From: Oxytricha trifallax
Lineage: Eukaryota > Ciliophora > Spirotrichea > Sporadotrichida > Oxytrichidae
Direction: 5' to 3'
NCBI GenBank assembly: GCA_000711775.1
Contig: ARYC01001848.1
Coordinates: 1 to 64,000 of the forward strand
Length of the DNA stretch: 64,000 bases
Positions 1-10,699 of the stretch are shown here, in pieces; the stretch's first letter is position 1, and the number at the start of each line of letters is the position of its first letter. Position numbers and translations under genes: made by a program. Under the pieces are notes generated by a model. The model was not told the DNA's origin, did not search any database, and was given only the letters and a program-made list of their open reading frames with translations.

Positions 1-181
1 GTTTGATAAAAATGGAAATCAATCTGTGAAACTTGGAGCAAGTTTTTCAATGCTTCTCCTCATATCTTTTCTAGGTTGACCTCCAAGTGGATCTCCCTAT
101 TTGGTAGTAAAATTTTAGTAAGTTCAGAATGGATATCCATAATTATAAATTGCTTTAAAATTTATACAAAGAGGAAACTAG

Positions 182-970
182 ATGGAGTCTATGAATGATG
201 CAATGAAGAGAATTTAATCTCAATAAATAATAGAAAAGTTTGGAAAATAAAGAGGACCTATACATATACTTGGCTTAGTAGATAAGTTTTCATCCATAAC
301 TATCTTAAATACCATAGCTGGATTGTTATTGCCAACACAGGAGGGAACAAAAATATCATTTTTAAAGCCATTGCTAAGTGAAGAGAAAAAAGCTTTTAAG
401 TCTAATGAATTCAGAATGATTGAGATACCTAACTACCCTGAAATATCAGTGACAAACTCTATGATGATGCTATGAGTGATCCAGATGTTGCTCTCTACCT
501 TCCATCAAAGCTGCAACTCTCTAATAAGTTGCCAGAGAGAAACTTCTTCTTTGGTGTTCTTGGAACTCTGAAACCTGAGTACTTAAATGTAGTTATTTAA
601 GAAGCTCATAAGAAAAGCTACAGCATCTCTCCTGAAGAAAAAGAGAAGCAAGGTATTAAAATAAGTGTACCTCGCTGTAGGAACTTCAAAAGCATCCTTT
701 CATCTTAAGTAAGCTTAGTCTTCTAACTTTATAGAAAAACCTGGTACTGGCTATATACTTGATGAAAGAGCGCCGCAAATTAAACAGAGAGAAAGTCTCA
801 AGTAAAACATGAATTGAGTAAGAGGCTCTTCAAAGATTTATAAAAGCCAGAAGAGATGAACATAGATGCAGGAGCTGGCTGGCACTAAGAGAAGAAACAT
901 AGGCCCAAGCAGGCCCTAAGAGGAAGAAAAGAAAGAGAAGCCAAATCCCTTTACTGGCAAATTTAATATG
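182..970 (+). pseudogene. 22-kDa-type transposon protein, element A (frameshifted)
   Basis: Reading TAA/TAG as Gln from the ATG at 182 gives a protein whose middle carries the motif FFGVLGTLKPEYL (about 551-590). The same motif recurs in elements B (FFGVLGTLRKNYL), C (FFGILGTVRNEYL) and D (YGVLGTLWPNYL), so this is one conserved transposon-encoded family. Function is unknown. The frame breaks by one nucleotide near 455-470 (aactctatgatgatgctatg) and again after about 740 and 815. The C-terminus is rich in Lys/Arg. It converges on the transposase, the arrangement also seen in the other three copies. In Oxytricha TBEs a conserved 22-kDa ORF of unknown role accompanies the transposase; equating the two is inference. 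Confidence 0.62.
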
Positions 971-974
971 TGAA

Positions 975-2034
975 CTTATTCATTCGCTTTTCTAATACTT
1001 ATTTATAAACACAAAATCTCCCTTCTCTTGCGCATACTTTAGCTTTCTCATCGCTGACTCTCCTAGCAGCACTCTTAATAAAATTGACTGTATCTATCTT
1101 TAAATCATGCATTAGATGGTAGAGCAGCAATTTCTTATAATGACCTTTCAATAACCCCAATACAATTCAATTCCATTGAACTAAGGGCTGTAAGGAACAA
1201 TAAATACATGTGTTATATTTAGCCTTTCATATTCCTTCCTTGAGTCTTTAGTTTTGTGAACTGAGAAGTTATCAACGAATAGAATAATTTCTTAGTCAGC
1301 GTACTTATCTCTGAGTTATTGCAAGAATTTAATATATTATTCAGTCTTTATAGAACGAGGGTGAATAACATAAATCTCGAGGCCACTATCTTCACTCATT
1401 CCACCAAGAATAGCATGAGTTTACACCTTAACTATTAAGTCATAAACTTCTATATTACTATACCTCTTGTACCAAGACCTTGATATTAAAGTATTAAAGG
1501 TGAATACTGCCTCATCAGCGTGTATGAACTTTATATTATGCTCTTAAGACCTCTGCATTTATTCGAATATATAATTTTTTAATTTAAATTAGTCTTATAA
1601 AATGGAACATTAAAGTCAATCACTCTCTTAATGCGATTGACTGTCTTGTAAGATATTCCGGTCTTTTTATATATGTTAGCTATCGATTAAGCAGATATGT
1701 GAAGCTCAGGAAATTGGCGATGAAACATCACAGCATCTAGGCTAGAGAGAAATGAGCCTAGTATTTAAGAGTCTTATCATTAATAAGATATTCAATATGA
1801 TGCTGCTAAAATTTTTAAGGGTCTCTTAGGCTTAGTATTAAGATGCTATCTCTTTAAATTCAATGCTAATAGACAGTGAGAACACACAGTTGCTGGAGAT
1901 TTATGGAGTAGCCTTGCTATAGACGTATAATTTAGAACAGGCTTGATTAACTCACTATTATCATCACATCCATATCGCAACTTAAACAATAAATTTATAT
2001 ACTCACTGTCATAAACTGACCCCCAATCTCGCAT
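975..2034 (-). pseudogene. D34E (Tc1/mariner/IS630-type) transposase, element A
   Basis: This would cut and paste the element at its ends. The N-terminus (2034-1846) contains a helix-turn-helix-like stretch, SIARLLHKSPATV. Downstream, with TAA/TAG as Gln, come FIHADEAVF (first Asp, about 1540-1510), ILFVDNFSVHK (second Asp) and PYSPQFNGIELYW (Glu); 34 residues separate the second Asp from the Glu, the Tc1/mariner spacing. Between the HTH and catalytic parts, and again right after IELYW (near 1160), the frame shifts by one base. After the second shift the C-terminal frame ends with VYKQVLEKRM, matched by VYKQVLD in element B. Probably inactive, because of the shifts. Confidence 0.72.
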
Positions 2035-2044
2035 ATACTCACTT

Positions 2045-2175
2045 AAATTACAAATATTTAAACATTAAACCCTTACATAAACCCTGTTAAAATCCTAATA
2101 AAGTATGCACTAATAGTCTACTTTTATCAATAAAAAACTCAATCAATCTACTGAAAGGGTTATGGGGTTTTGATT
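2045..2175. repeat. Element A terminus with G4T4-like end
   Basis: Reading inward from 2172 the end is CAAAACCCCATAACCCTT. CAAAACCCC also occurs at 26192-26200 in element B, where ATAACCCTTTCAGTA lies nearby (26146-26160), and at the end of the 51-kb remnant (AAAACCCC). The next three bases, ATT (2173-2175), fit an ANT target site. Confidence 0.55.
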
Positions 2176-2522
2176 GTCTAGGCAAGGTCCTCGAAGTTTA
2201 AATTGGAATCAACTTTGAAGAAATCAAGCAGGTCTTTGTTAAGTTAGAGTTTGAGAGAAGTGATTGAGCTGACTCCTAGAAAGCTATCGCTCTCAGTATT
2301 AAGCAGCTCGTATATCGATGAGACTAAGTATAAGAAGTTGTATTGCAAGTTGATGGTTGTTGCATGATGATAGTCTATGATATATTGGTTATATTCTTGA
2401 CTATGGTAAACTATCCATTGAGATGAGTTTGAGTGATTACTTATCCTTGATAGCATCAAGAGCGAGAGAGATACAAGTCGAAAGGTAAACTTTGGGAATT
2501 ATACGGTGATTGCAACTACCAT

Positions 2523-2760
2523 GCTAGATGAAGATACCCTGAAGATATCTCTTAGATTGTATGGATCCACTCAAGGATTGTATGGATCCGCGCTAAGGTT
2601 GTATAGATCCATGTTGTATGATTCCAGGATGTATGGATCCAGGTTGTATTAATACAAGTTGTATGGATCTGCTCTTACATTACAGGATTCAGCACTAAGG
2701 TTGTATGGTTCCAGATGAAGATACCTTGAAGATATCTCAAGGTTGTATGGTTCCAGAATC
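2523..2760. repeat. Degenerate minisatellite with GGTTGTATGGATCCA-like units
   Basis: About a dozen variants of TTGTATGGATCC/TTGTATGGTTCC follow one another. A longer unit, GATGAAGATACCcTGAAG followed by ATATCTC, occurs twice (about 2528 and 2713) with one base different. No coding frame is supported here. Confidence 0.7.
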
Positions 2761-3079
2761 CACAAAATCAACATATCTAATTTTAAACCCCAAATCATTA
2801 TGCATACTTCCATCATACTATTATAATGACAATTCAGCTATCGTTCTAAATTTTATTCAACCTTACTTATAGGTGACCTATTAAAAAATCATAACCAACT
2901 TGAAGAATGAAAGGATTGTGTAAAACCCATATCATTGTTGCCAGATCAAAGTCATCTTAATCTCAATTATAAGCCAATCTCTCAATATCAAAAGGAAATT
3001 CTTGCCAATTTAGGTGATTATAGATAGAATACAAGACAGTTATCTATTGGAAAGCAAACATTGAAGAGATAACAATACT

Positions 3080-3452
3080 CTATGCGTTCGATAGCTGTGA
3101 TCGCAGTTGATAGAGTGGTATGATTCAGTGCTATTTCAAAACTTTATCTATCAAACGCTAAGAAGTATAAGAACTGACAAAGATCTGTGCAATAAGAAGG
3201 TGGTGCTCTTAATGGATAATGCGATAATTCATAAGTACTCAGAGATGCTTGCGACTGCTAGTCGCTTCAAAGTCAACGTGCTCTTCAATGCAGAATACTC
3301 ACCCTGGCTCAACCCAATTGATCAGTTGTTTGCTAATATCAAGAAGAATCTTAAGCAGCAGAACATTAATAGCAAGTAAGCTTACTTTCATAATAAACAT
3401 TGAGAGTGCAGCTGGTCAAGCGCTTCTAAGAAATTATCAAAAGTATGAGCGA
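3080..3452 (+). pseudogene. IS630/Tc1-type transposase C-terminal fragment
   Basis: The frame from 3107 reads VVLLMDNAIIHK then EYSPWLNPIDQLFANIKKNL, the second and third catalytic blocks of IS630/Tc1 transposases, with 34 residues between the Asp and the position normally Glu. Here that residue is Asp (NPID instead of NPIE). Just upstream, in another frame, MRSIAVIAVDRVV (from 3082) fits the preceding beta-strand region, so there is a frameshift around 3110. After 3377 a second shift leads into a tail ending NYQKYERG and TGA at 3456. No first catalytic Asp block was found. It differs from the transposases of A, C and D and has no partner genes, so it is probably a dead fragment of another family. 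Confidence 0.6.
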
Positions 3453-3589
3453 GGATGATGTTCGAGGACTCTGGGTATTCAGCATCAAGAAATTGATTCA
3501 CACCCTAAGTTATGGCTTTGTATGAGATTCGACTCAAAACTACAATTTGCACCTTAAAATGAATATTCTATAAGCGCTTAGAGTTTTTT

Positions 3590-3720
3590 CATTGTCAATA
3601 CTACTACAACTACTATTGCTGCTGCTATAACTGCTGTTACTAATACTATACCTAAAATTAATCCATAAAATTCATCGAGGTCCTCCAAAATCTCAATTTT
3701 CATATGTCAGCTCAAAAAGC
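3590..3720. repeat. Triplet-rich dispersed repeat, inverted relative to copies at 50.7 and 55.5 kb
   Basis: A run of CTACAACTACTATTGCTGCTGC-type triplets (3605-3650) reads as GTAGTTGTAGTAGT on the other strand. Similar triplet runs occur at 50745-50830 and 55520-55590. No protein frame is supported. Confidence 0.4.
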
Positions 3721-4009
3721 TATGAATTTTTTATGAGTGACATCAAGTTCTGGACGAATGCTATAATCTAGCAAATTTCCAACTTCTTCTCAAGTTCTTT
3801 GACCAGCATCCTATTATTGGTACTGCTGCAAACTAAAATTCTAAGACCTCTCAATTTTTGACAGAATTAACCAATATCAGCGATTTTCAAGTTTTTTACC
3901 ACTCTGCTCAAAATGGGGTTTTGGTTACCATACTTTTGCGAAAAGCGACTAATAATGAAAAATTAGGATGAGGACTTAGAATTTCCAAGATTCTGACCAA
4001 CCTTTCCCT

Positions 4010-4600
4010 AAAATAGTCATTATCACAACATATCTCGATTTTGACCACGATTCTGGACAATTTGATTTTATTAATGCATTTTGGCAGATTTTTTGACCAT
4101 TCTACTCAAATATGACAGTCATAAATGCAAACACACCAACTTTGACCATAATCAGGAAATTTGGTCACTTTAACCTCAAAATTCTACTTTGACCACTTTT
4201 CTGGACCATTTGGTTGTATTCTTGCACTTTGGCCACTTTTTTACCACTCAACTCAAATGCAAGAGACATAAATGAAAAGACAGAAATTTTGACCACAAAT
4301 AGAAACTTTGGTCATTTTTTGACATAGAAAATCCACTTTGGACATTTTTATGGACACTTTGGTTGTAAATGTGCATTTTCACCACGATTTTGACCAACCT
4401 GCTTCAATAAGGTAGACGTAAATGCAAATACAGAAATTTTGACCACGGATAAAAAATTTAACCATTTTGACCACGAATCTCCACTTTGGACATTTTAGAG
4501 AGCAGTGTGATGATGCTTATTGATTTTGACCACAAATGCAAGTAAAAGTTACCATTAGTAATAAAAAGTTTCAATTTGACCACTTTTAACATATAAGACA
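4010..4600. repeat. Tandem repeat, about 150-bp unit, rich in TTTGACCAC
   Basis: The block CAGAAATTTTGACCAC recurs at about 4280 and 4431, and a diverged version at about 4130. Shorter TTTGACCA(C/T) motifs are scattered from 3750 onward. The array abuts the left end of element C. No coding frame is supported. Confidence 0.55.
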
Positions 4601-4632
4601 AAAAGCATAGTAATTCAGCAATAAATATATAA

Positions 4633-4678
4633 TCATAAGAATTATTTACTGTTAAAATTGAGAATTAAAAAATATAAA
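4633..4678 (+). repeat. Element C left terminal inverted repeat
   Basis: About 46 bp, inverted and nearly identical to 8611-8656. The right copy overlaps the 3' end of the third gene. Confidence 0.7.
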
Positions 4679-4720
4679 TACATAAAATAAAAATGAATTA
4701 ATTCAAATAAAGTAACATTG

Positions 4721-5745
4721 ATGATAAATGCAGAGCCCAAATACTTATGCTTTGATTCAATAATTAATATCCTTAAAAAGCTTAATTCACCTTTTTTAGT
4801 TATAAAAAAATTGGGCAAATATTTGGTTGTAGCCAAAATTAGATTCGAAAAATTTGCATCAATCATGAGATAAAGCATAAAAAGAGTTAAAAGAATGAAA
4901 AAAGGACTTTAGATTTATAAATAAATCACTTAAACTATTTAGTAAATAAAACAACTTTGAGTGACCTAAAATTGTACTCAATAGCAGATCGAGCTAAAAT
5001 TTTTCAATGCAAATTTCCTGATAAAAGAATCTCAGCCTCGAGTTTAAGAAAACTTTATCTCTTTAATGGCGTGAAATATAAATAGGCGAAGTCAGCTTAT
5101 AAACTTACAAATTCTAAAAAAGCTCAAATTAAAGTTTAATAACTTCAACAATACCCATTGATAATTTAAGTTTTCTATCAATAAGAAATTTTAGTCTACT
5201 TAGATGAAACAATTTTTAAGCCTCATGCTATATCTATGAGGTCCTGGGCTGGTCCTTACACTAATCAAGAGGTACCAAAAGAGGGTATTAATATCTCTAC
5301 GTTAGCTTCGCTAGTATTTATTTCAGGTCAATTAGGACTTTTAGGATTTGTTATAAAGGATAAATCAATCAAAATTCCAGATTTAATGCTAGGGCTGGAA
5401 ATCATTGAACCTTAATTAAAGGGCTAAAAGGTTGTAATTTTCATGGATAATTTGCGTGCTCATCATAACAGGGCCTTCCAACAAAAAATAATTGATAATG
5501 GGTGGAGATTTATATTTAATGCACCTTATTCTTCATAGTTCAATTGCATCGAAGAAATATTTTCAAGAGTAAAATATTCTTATAAGAGGGACGTAATTGA
5601 AAAGAATTTTAACTTTTCAAACAAGGAACACTATTAAATAGTAAGGAACTCAATTCTCAATATTAAGTAAGAAGACTGTGCAAAAACAGAAAAAAGGCAC
5701 ATAAATAAAATGGAAAGTGAAGTTGCTTTATTAGAAAAAGTTTGA
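4721..5745 (+). CDS. D34E transposase of element C (about 42 kDa type)
   Basis: About 341 residues if read from ATG 4721 to TGA 5743-5745, the usual size for this family. An N-terminal helix-turn-helix-like stretch (YKKIGQIFGCSQNQIRKI) is followed by a long DNA-binding region and the catalytic core: VYLDETIFKP, then VVIFMDNLRAHH, then NAPYSSQFNCIEEIF. Exactly 34 residues separate the second Asp from the Glu. Many in-frame TAA/TAG codons sit where Gln is natural (for example in QQLQQYP), which fixes the genetic code. The ATG frame and the HTH frame differ by one base near 4795 (TTTTTTAG), either a small decay or a sequence error. It converges on the 22-kDa gene, 40 bp apart. The close relative in element D shares nearly every motif. 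Confidence 0.8.
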
Positions 5746-5785
5746 TTTAGTATTAATTTTGTTTAAAGAAACTTATTAAAAAACA

Positions 5786-6557
5786 TCAAATATTAAAAAA
5801 CTTTTGTTTCTAAGGAGTCGAATTTATGTTCCTTGCCCCTTGTCCTTCTTTGCGTTCTTATTAACTTTAATTTGAGTTCCCAATATAATCAGAGTATGAA
5901 AAAGACATTTCATTAAATTTTCTCTTTTTAGATACTCTTCTGCATGATGAACCTTGTTTTAGAAGTGAGAGTGCCCGACCTTTTCGCTCTATAATTAATT
6001 TATTAAGACTATTAATTTACTTGAGATGGTTGGATTTTTTTATAGAAGCTCCAAAAACTCATTGCTGATGAGAATTGAATTTTAGGCCCCTGATGTTTGT
6101 GTCCCCACTACTCTTATTTACTATTGATCATGAACCAACCTTTGAAGATACTCATTCCTAACAGTTCCTAAAATGCCAAAGAAATAATTTCGATCAGGCA
6201 GCTCATGATCATCTTCGTAAATATTTATGTACCTTATTAACTCCTCATCTACTCTGACTTGTTCTCATATTCGCTTCAAGCTTAATTCAGGAAAAAAGGG
6301 AACGTTAATCCAAAGTACTTCATTTGACTTAATGAGTATTTTGGTCCCTTTTAGAACATCCCTTATAAATCGCATTGTGCATTTCTTATAAGGGGGCATG
6401 AAAATATTTCCTATATTAAATTAAAAGTTTGATACTTACATTGAAATTTGAAATAGTTATACCAGTCAGATTTACTACTGAGTTGGCCCTCTAATTACCT
6501 AGATGGAATTTACGTGTTTATTTGAGTGCTGTTTTGATTCATTTGCGCATTTTCCAT
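5786..6557 (-). CDS. 22-kDa-type transposon protein, element C
   Basis: From ATG 6557 the N-terminus reads MENAQMNQNSTQ and contains SSKSDWYNYFKF, matched by SKKDWIQFLRF in element D. The core has TMRFIRDVLKGTK, ELPDRNYFFGILGT and SSKLIVLINQ, all matched in D (TMRFLKDFLAGNK, VMPDRKYMYGVLGT, SSKNIVPLINL). A possible short intron with GTAAGT at 6442-6437 and ending TTAATATAG lies between the N-terminal and core frames, but the phases do not join cleanly, so a frameshift is equally possible. There is one in-frame TGA (after LSLKRI). Near the C-terminus the best frame changes by one base at an A-rich site, as in A and D. Function unknown; no enzyme motif recognised. Confidence 0.6.
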
Positions 6558-6559
6558 AA

Positions 6560-7065
6560 GTTTATTAATTAATTACAATTTTAATTCGTCAAAATTTATT
6601 AATTTTCACATTTCTCTGAGAAAGCATGATTCTTAATCTAATAGCTTTTATATATTGGCTGCAAGGTAGCTTAAGCAACAATTATCATTTGTTGTAATTC
6701 TCTTAGAATTTTGCTATAGTTGCTAAGATTAGTTATTCGAAGATTTTAATTTATTGTAATTAGGTACTCATTTCAGCACAAATTTTACAATTTAGGTTCC
6801 CCTTTAAAACTTGAATGTCCCCTAGGTGTCCCCAGGGGACATTTGAGAGGGGTTTTGGGGTTTTAAAAGTTTATTTTCTTGGTTTCTGGGTTTTAAAGAT
6901 AATATTTGGTACTTAAATTTGAGTTATATTTTATTTGAGATAAAATTTAGGTTCCCTTTTATGCTTTGTATTTACTATTATTTTAACTTATTTACTATAA
7001 ATGATTAAAATTTAACTTAAATTGTGACTATTAATAATTTTATTAATAAAGCTATTAGATAGTAA
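6560..7065. promoter_or_regulatory. Divergent intergenic region of element C with hairpin and telomere-like repeat
   Basis: It separates the 22-kDa gene (-) from the zinc-finger/kinase gene (+), so it should hold both promoters. Seen directly: a perfect 10-bp inverted repeat AATGTCCCCT/AGGGGACATT (6814-6823, 6834-6843; 10-base loop) and six bases later GGGGTTTTGGGGTTTT (6849-6864). No other signals were recognised. Confidence 0.5.
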
Positions 7066-8656
7066 ATGGGACCAAAATTTAATAAAAAAAGCTGGGACTC
7101 TTCATCATTGAGCAGCTTAAATTCAAATGATAACTACTCATCTTCTGTTATCGAAATTTCAAATTGCGCTAAAGAAGAGAGTAAGATACAAAGTTTTTAA
7201 CTTTGCATTTTAGAGTGCCTTGATCAATCAAAGTAAGGGTAAAATTTAATTAAGGAAAATAAAATAAAGCTAGCCAAATCTCAATCTGCAACTACTTATA
7301 CTTGTACTATTTGTGACAAAATTTTGACTAGAAAATAATACACCAGACACATGAAGACTCATTCTAGAAAGTAAGGCAAGTTTTTCCATTTGAAGCAAAA
7401 GGAAGGATACATTTATAAAGTTTGTAAAAAAAAATTCAATGGTAAATACCCTACTGGATAACTTAAGAGACACCTAATCTTTCATTCGGAAACTGATCTT
7501 TGTGAGGCAGGTTATCCACCATTCGTAAATAACAAGTTTTTAATCATCTGATTTTAATTTATAGTTAGTCTAATAGTGATATAACTTGGATCTTAAACAA
7601 ACGAAAACTAGGGAATAGGTAAGCTCTCAATCTGATAACGATGGGGCACTTAATTAAAATGAGGAACTTAAATAACCGGACCCTAAATTTAACTCTATTA
7701 CTATTGATGATTCAAATGAAGCCAATTCTCTATAAAATGCATTAAGTTCTTAATAAAAAGAGTTGATTGATAATTAACTACAAGATTAAATCATGTCAAG
7801 AAACTATCAAAACTTTGAAGAAATTATCAAGTTTAAAAGCAAATAGCATGGGTACCTCATTGAATCAATTGAAGAACTGGTTAATAAATGACCTTGTCTC
7901 ACATATAACCACCTAGCTAGACACTAAATTAATAGCTTAAAATAAGACGCACTCTATCGTGATAGAGTTTAAATAGACATTACCTGGCTACTAAATTTAA
8001 AGGAACACAATAACAAACAACTAGACTGCATTACCAACATTTATTTTAGCCCAACTTACCTCCTAATTTGGCTTAAAAGTTATGATTTTAACTTGGGTGA
8101 CCTACTGAATCTCCAGCATCGTAGACTTGTTACATGGAGGTGCATAGTTAGTGCGGCTATAGCAATAGCCAAGCTTCATGAATAAAATGTTGTACATCTC
8201 TACCTAAAGCCTCAAAACATCAAAATTAATCTTGATGATACCTCATATTGCACGATCAGTAACTTTTCGAGAGCACAAGCACAAGTATAAGGAACCCAAA
8301 CATTATAGGCTGACTCAAACTCATGTCCCTACATCAATGGGGCTAACTACATGGGATAGATGAAAGCAGAGGCTTGGAGAGATAATTACTCAATCCTTGT
8401 TATGATAATGCATCAATTAGCTGGAGAAAAGTTTCAAGAGGTTATAGATAACCTGAAATCAGTATCTAAATTAGCTAAAGAGCTGATTGATTCAGGGACT
8501 ATGATAAATTTTAATGACATCTTATAAGTTTTAGTTAAAGGGGACACAAATTTAATTCCAACTTCAACCTAAATTATCAACATTTTATAAAATCACATAA
8601 TAAATGGATTTTTATATTTTTTAATTCTCAATTTTTACAGTAAATAATTCTTATGA
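7066..8656 (+). CDS. Zinc-finger / pseudokinase protein, third gene of element C
   Basis: About 530 residues. The N-terminal half is low-complexity Ser/Asn followed by a C2H2 finger (CTIC near residues 80-83, His near 95 and 99) and a second partial finger (VCKKKF ... HLIFH). The C-terminal half resembles a protein kinase catalytic lobe: LHEQNVVHLYLKPQNIKI aligns with the HRDLKPEN loop, but the catalytic Asp is replaced by Tyr, and the DFG site reads NFS, so it should be catalytically dead. In-frame TGA codons occur at about 7549 (near a possible 29-base GTTTTT...TTATAG intron whose phase does not fit) and at about 7888. The last codons run into the right terminal repeat. Oxytricha TBEs carry a 57-kDa zinc-finger/kinase ORF; this is its likely counterpart. 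Confidence 0.65.
8611..8656 (-). repeat. Element C right terminal inverted repeat
   Basis: Inverted match to 4633-4678, about 45 of 46 positions. Confidence 0.7.
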
Positions 8657-9734
8657 ATATATTAGTTTTGTATTTAATTTTCACATTTCCACGATTCGAA
8701 TGTATTTTATCAATTATATCATAATAATGAATAACTTGATTTAATAAAGTTTTCATATTTTTATTTTTTAATTTAATTATTTTTTATAAACTTTTAGGTA
8801 CTCTATCGCATTTACCCTCATTTAGGGTAGACACACAGACTTCTTTTTTATTAATTATCATATTAATATATTTTAAGATTGCAAATACATGGTATTTAAT
8901 TTTGTAATCAAGTATAATAAAAAAATAATATTATTAAGTTAGACAATAAAAATATAAATGTTTTAAACGATAACTTACAAGTATTGTTTCATATATAGCA
9001 ACTATTTTAGTTTATAAATATTGTTTGCTTTTCATATAATTAATTATACAATAATTTTCTAAAAAACAAAATGCTATATTTATTTATATCATTAAATTTA
9101 AATAATATTGCTAATATACAAAAGATCAGGAAATTGTTAAAATGTAAAATACATAAACTGCCATGATTTATATTAATGCGATTAAAATCATATTTAAAAT
9201 AAAAAAATGTCTTAAAATGAGTTTTAAGTAGATAATAAGATGAAAAGAAATTTCTTAGTTTTTTCTTTGGCACTTTCATATTTTAATGTCTATTTTTTAC
9301 TCAAAATCAAATCTATTTGAGCGGAGGTTGTATATATGTGTTATTTTTTAGTATTTTGCACTTTTTTCAGTTAGTTCATTTAGAATAAGCTGCTGCATTT
9401 TTTATTTTTCGCAGTTAAATATTCTAAATCAAGAAGTCAACAAAATTTGAATATAGTATACTGTAAATTGTGTAGCTGGTCAAATACGAAGCTCGTAGTT
9501 TAATTAATGATTTATAATTTATTTACTTATTCATTATTTGTTAAATTGAGTCTTGAATTTTGCCTTAGAAGAAACTATTGTCTGGAAATTATAGCACGCA
9601 TTGCCATTTTACTTTAAATATTAAAATATTTATTAATATTACGTTTATTTTAATTAATTCTATCAATTTTTAATTTTGAAAAATATATGATCGATATTAT
9701 AAATAATATTAATTCAATCTACTGCAAAAGTGAT
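8657..9734. other. AT-rich stretch, nothing recognised
   Basis: No supported frame, repeat array or RNA gene. The open frame on the - strand at 9279-9040 has no coding character beyond low complexity. Confidence 0.5.
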
Positions 9735-10690
9735 CAAATGAGGTAGAGAAATTAAAAATAATATCAAAGCTGGATTTATTTAAATATATCACTTACAATT
9801 ATACCAATTATAAATTGAGCGGCAATCAAAACAGTACACTAAAAGCTGAGTAGCAGATTATAGAGCACCAACTGAATCATAGTAAAGCAATAGAAAAATA
9901 AGTCATAGTTATTGATTATTAGAACGCAACAGATAATAACAAGTCAAGTATTTCAATTCAACTGCTCAATCAGAATTCAATACGGTCTAAGCTTTAAAAT
10001 TATAGCAGTGACTTGGCAGCAGGTCATCAGGCGGCAGGCTCGATTAGAATCCTGGCTCAAAATCTCTCTATTACTAGGAAGCTAAATAAGAGGCATTGCA
10101 AAACTTTATATTTTTTTTGAATCCATTTTAATCTCAAGCTAAATCATAGGGTTAACCTTAGAAGCGTTAAGATTCGAGAACTTTCTATATCACCTACTGT
10201 TACCAATAGGCAAATATTAAGAAAAAGCAATTTCTACTCATGATAACTCAGTCATTAATAATTCCACACGAGTCTTTGAGATTTCTAAAAATCTTCAAGA
10301 TACATATTCTATAAAAAGTTGAATACTCTCCATTGCTTATTTCAATTTAATAGCTGATAGTGTTAGTAATTCAAGAAGAATAAACGAGAGTAGCAGGAAG
10401 ATAGCAAGTAAAACTTGAAAACTTAACTCTTCTAAGAATCTAACTGTGAGGAGACTGTGGCAGATACTGAAAGACGTGAAAAAGAATGATGAAGGCTTAT
10501 TTTCAGTGTTCAAAGCATTGGCACAACATCCTCAGGTAAAGATGCGTATGAGGTTATGTCTAAAGAGGATGGATTGGGTAAAGAGATTGAATGAGACAAT
10601 CAATGCAGATATGAATCAATTTTGAATAGATAAGTCAACATTAAAACGCTACTATCAGACATCACATTTTCAAGTTTAAGCTATAACTTA
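9735..10690 (+). CDS. Hypothetical coding island, interrupted
   Basis: With TAA/TAG as Gln a long frame starts after the TGA near 9733. It includes LKAEQQIIEHQLNHSKAIEK and DLAAGHQAAGSIRILAQNL, then continues past a T8 run (10111-10118) only if one T is dropped. Further on it reads VRRLWQILKDVKKNDEGLF and KALAQHPQVKMRMRLCLKRM, and ends after INADMNQF. Three in-frame TGA codons lie inside (near 10319, 10416 and 10622) with coding-like sequence on both sides; they may mark IES borders, decay or readthrough. No start codon was identified and no family is recognised. Base composition is richer than the flanks. It could be a macronuclear-destined gene or an old transposon gene. Confidence 0.45.
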
Positions 10691-10699
10691 TAAAAAACC

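Larger units (their letters stand above)
1..2172. mobile_element. Element A: telomere-bearing Tc1/mariner-like transposon, left part cut by window edge
   Basis: The unit holds a 22-kDa-type gene on + and a D34E transposase on -, converging near 970. Its right end reads GGGTTATGGGGTTTTG (2157-2172) followed by ATT. This matches the telomere-like C4A4 ends and 3-bp ANT target duplications known for TBE elements of Oxytricha; the family assignment is from layout, not a search. Element B (26.1 kb) and a remnant at 51.2-52 kb belong to the same family. By comparison with elements C and D, a third gene should lie to the left of position 1. Frameshifts in both genes show this copy is decaying. Confidence 0.7.
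4633..8656. mobile_element. Element C: near-complete 4.0-kb three-gene transposon
   Basis: Terminal inverted repeats of about 46 bp (4633-4678 and 8611-8656) share TCATAAGAATTATTTACTGT followed by AAAATTGAGAATTAAAAAAT with one mismatch. Inside are a transposase (+), a 22-kDa-type gene (-) and a zinc-finger/pseudokinase gene (+). Length and gene content match Oxytricha TBE elements (about 4.1 kb; 42-, 22- and 57-kDa ORFs), though the repeats lack the C4A4 motif. Instead G4T4G4T4 lies internally at 6849-6864. The three frames are much better preserved than those of A and B. Confidence 0.7.
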
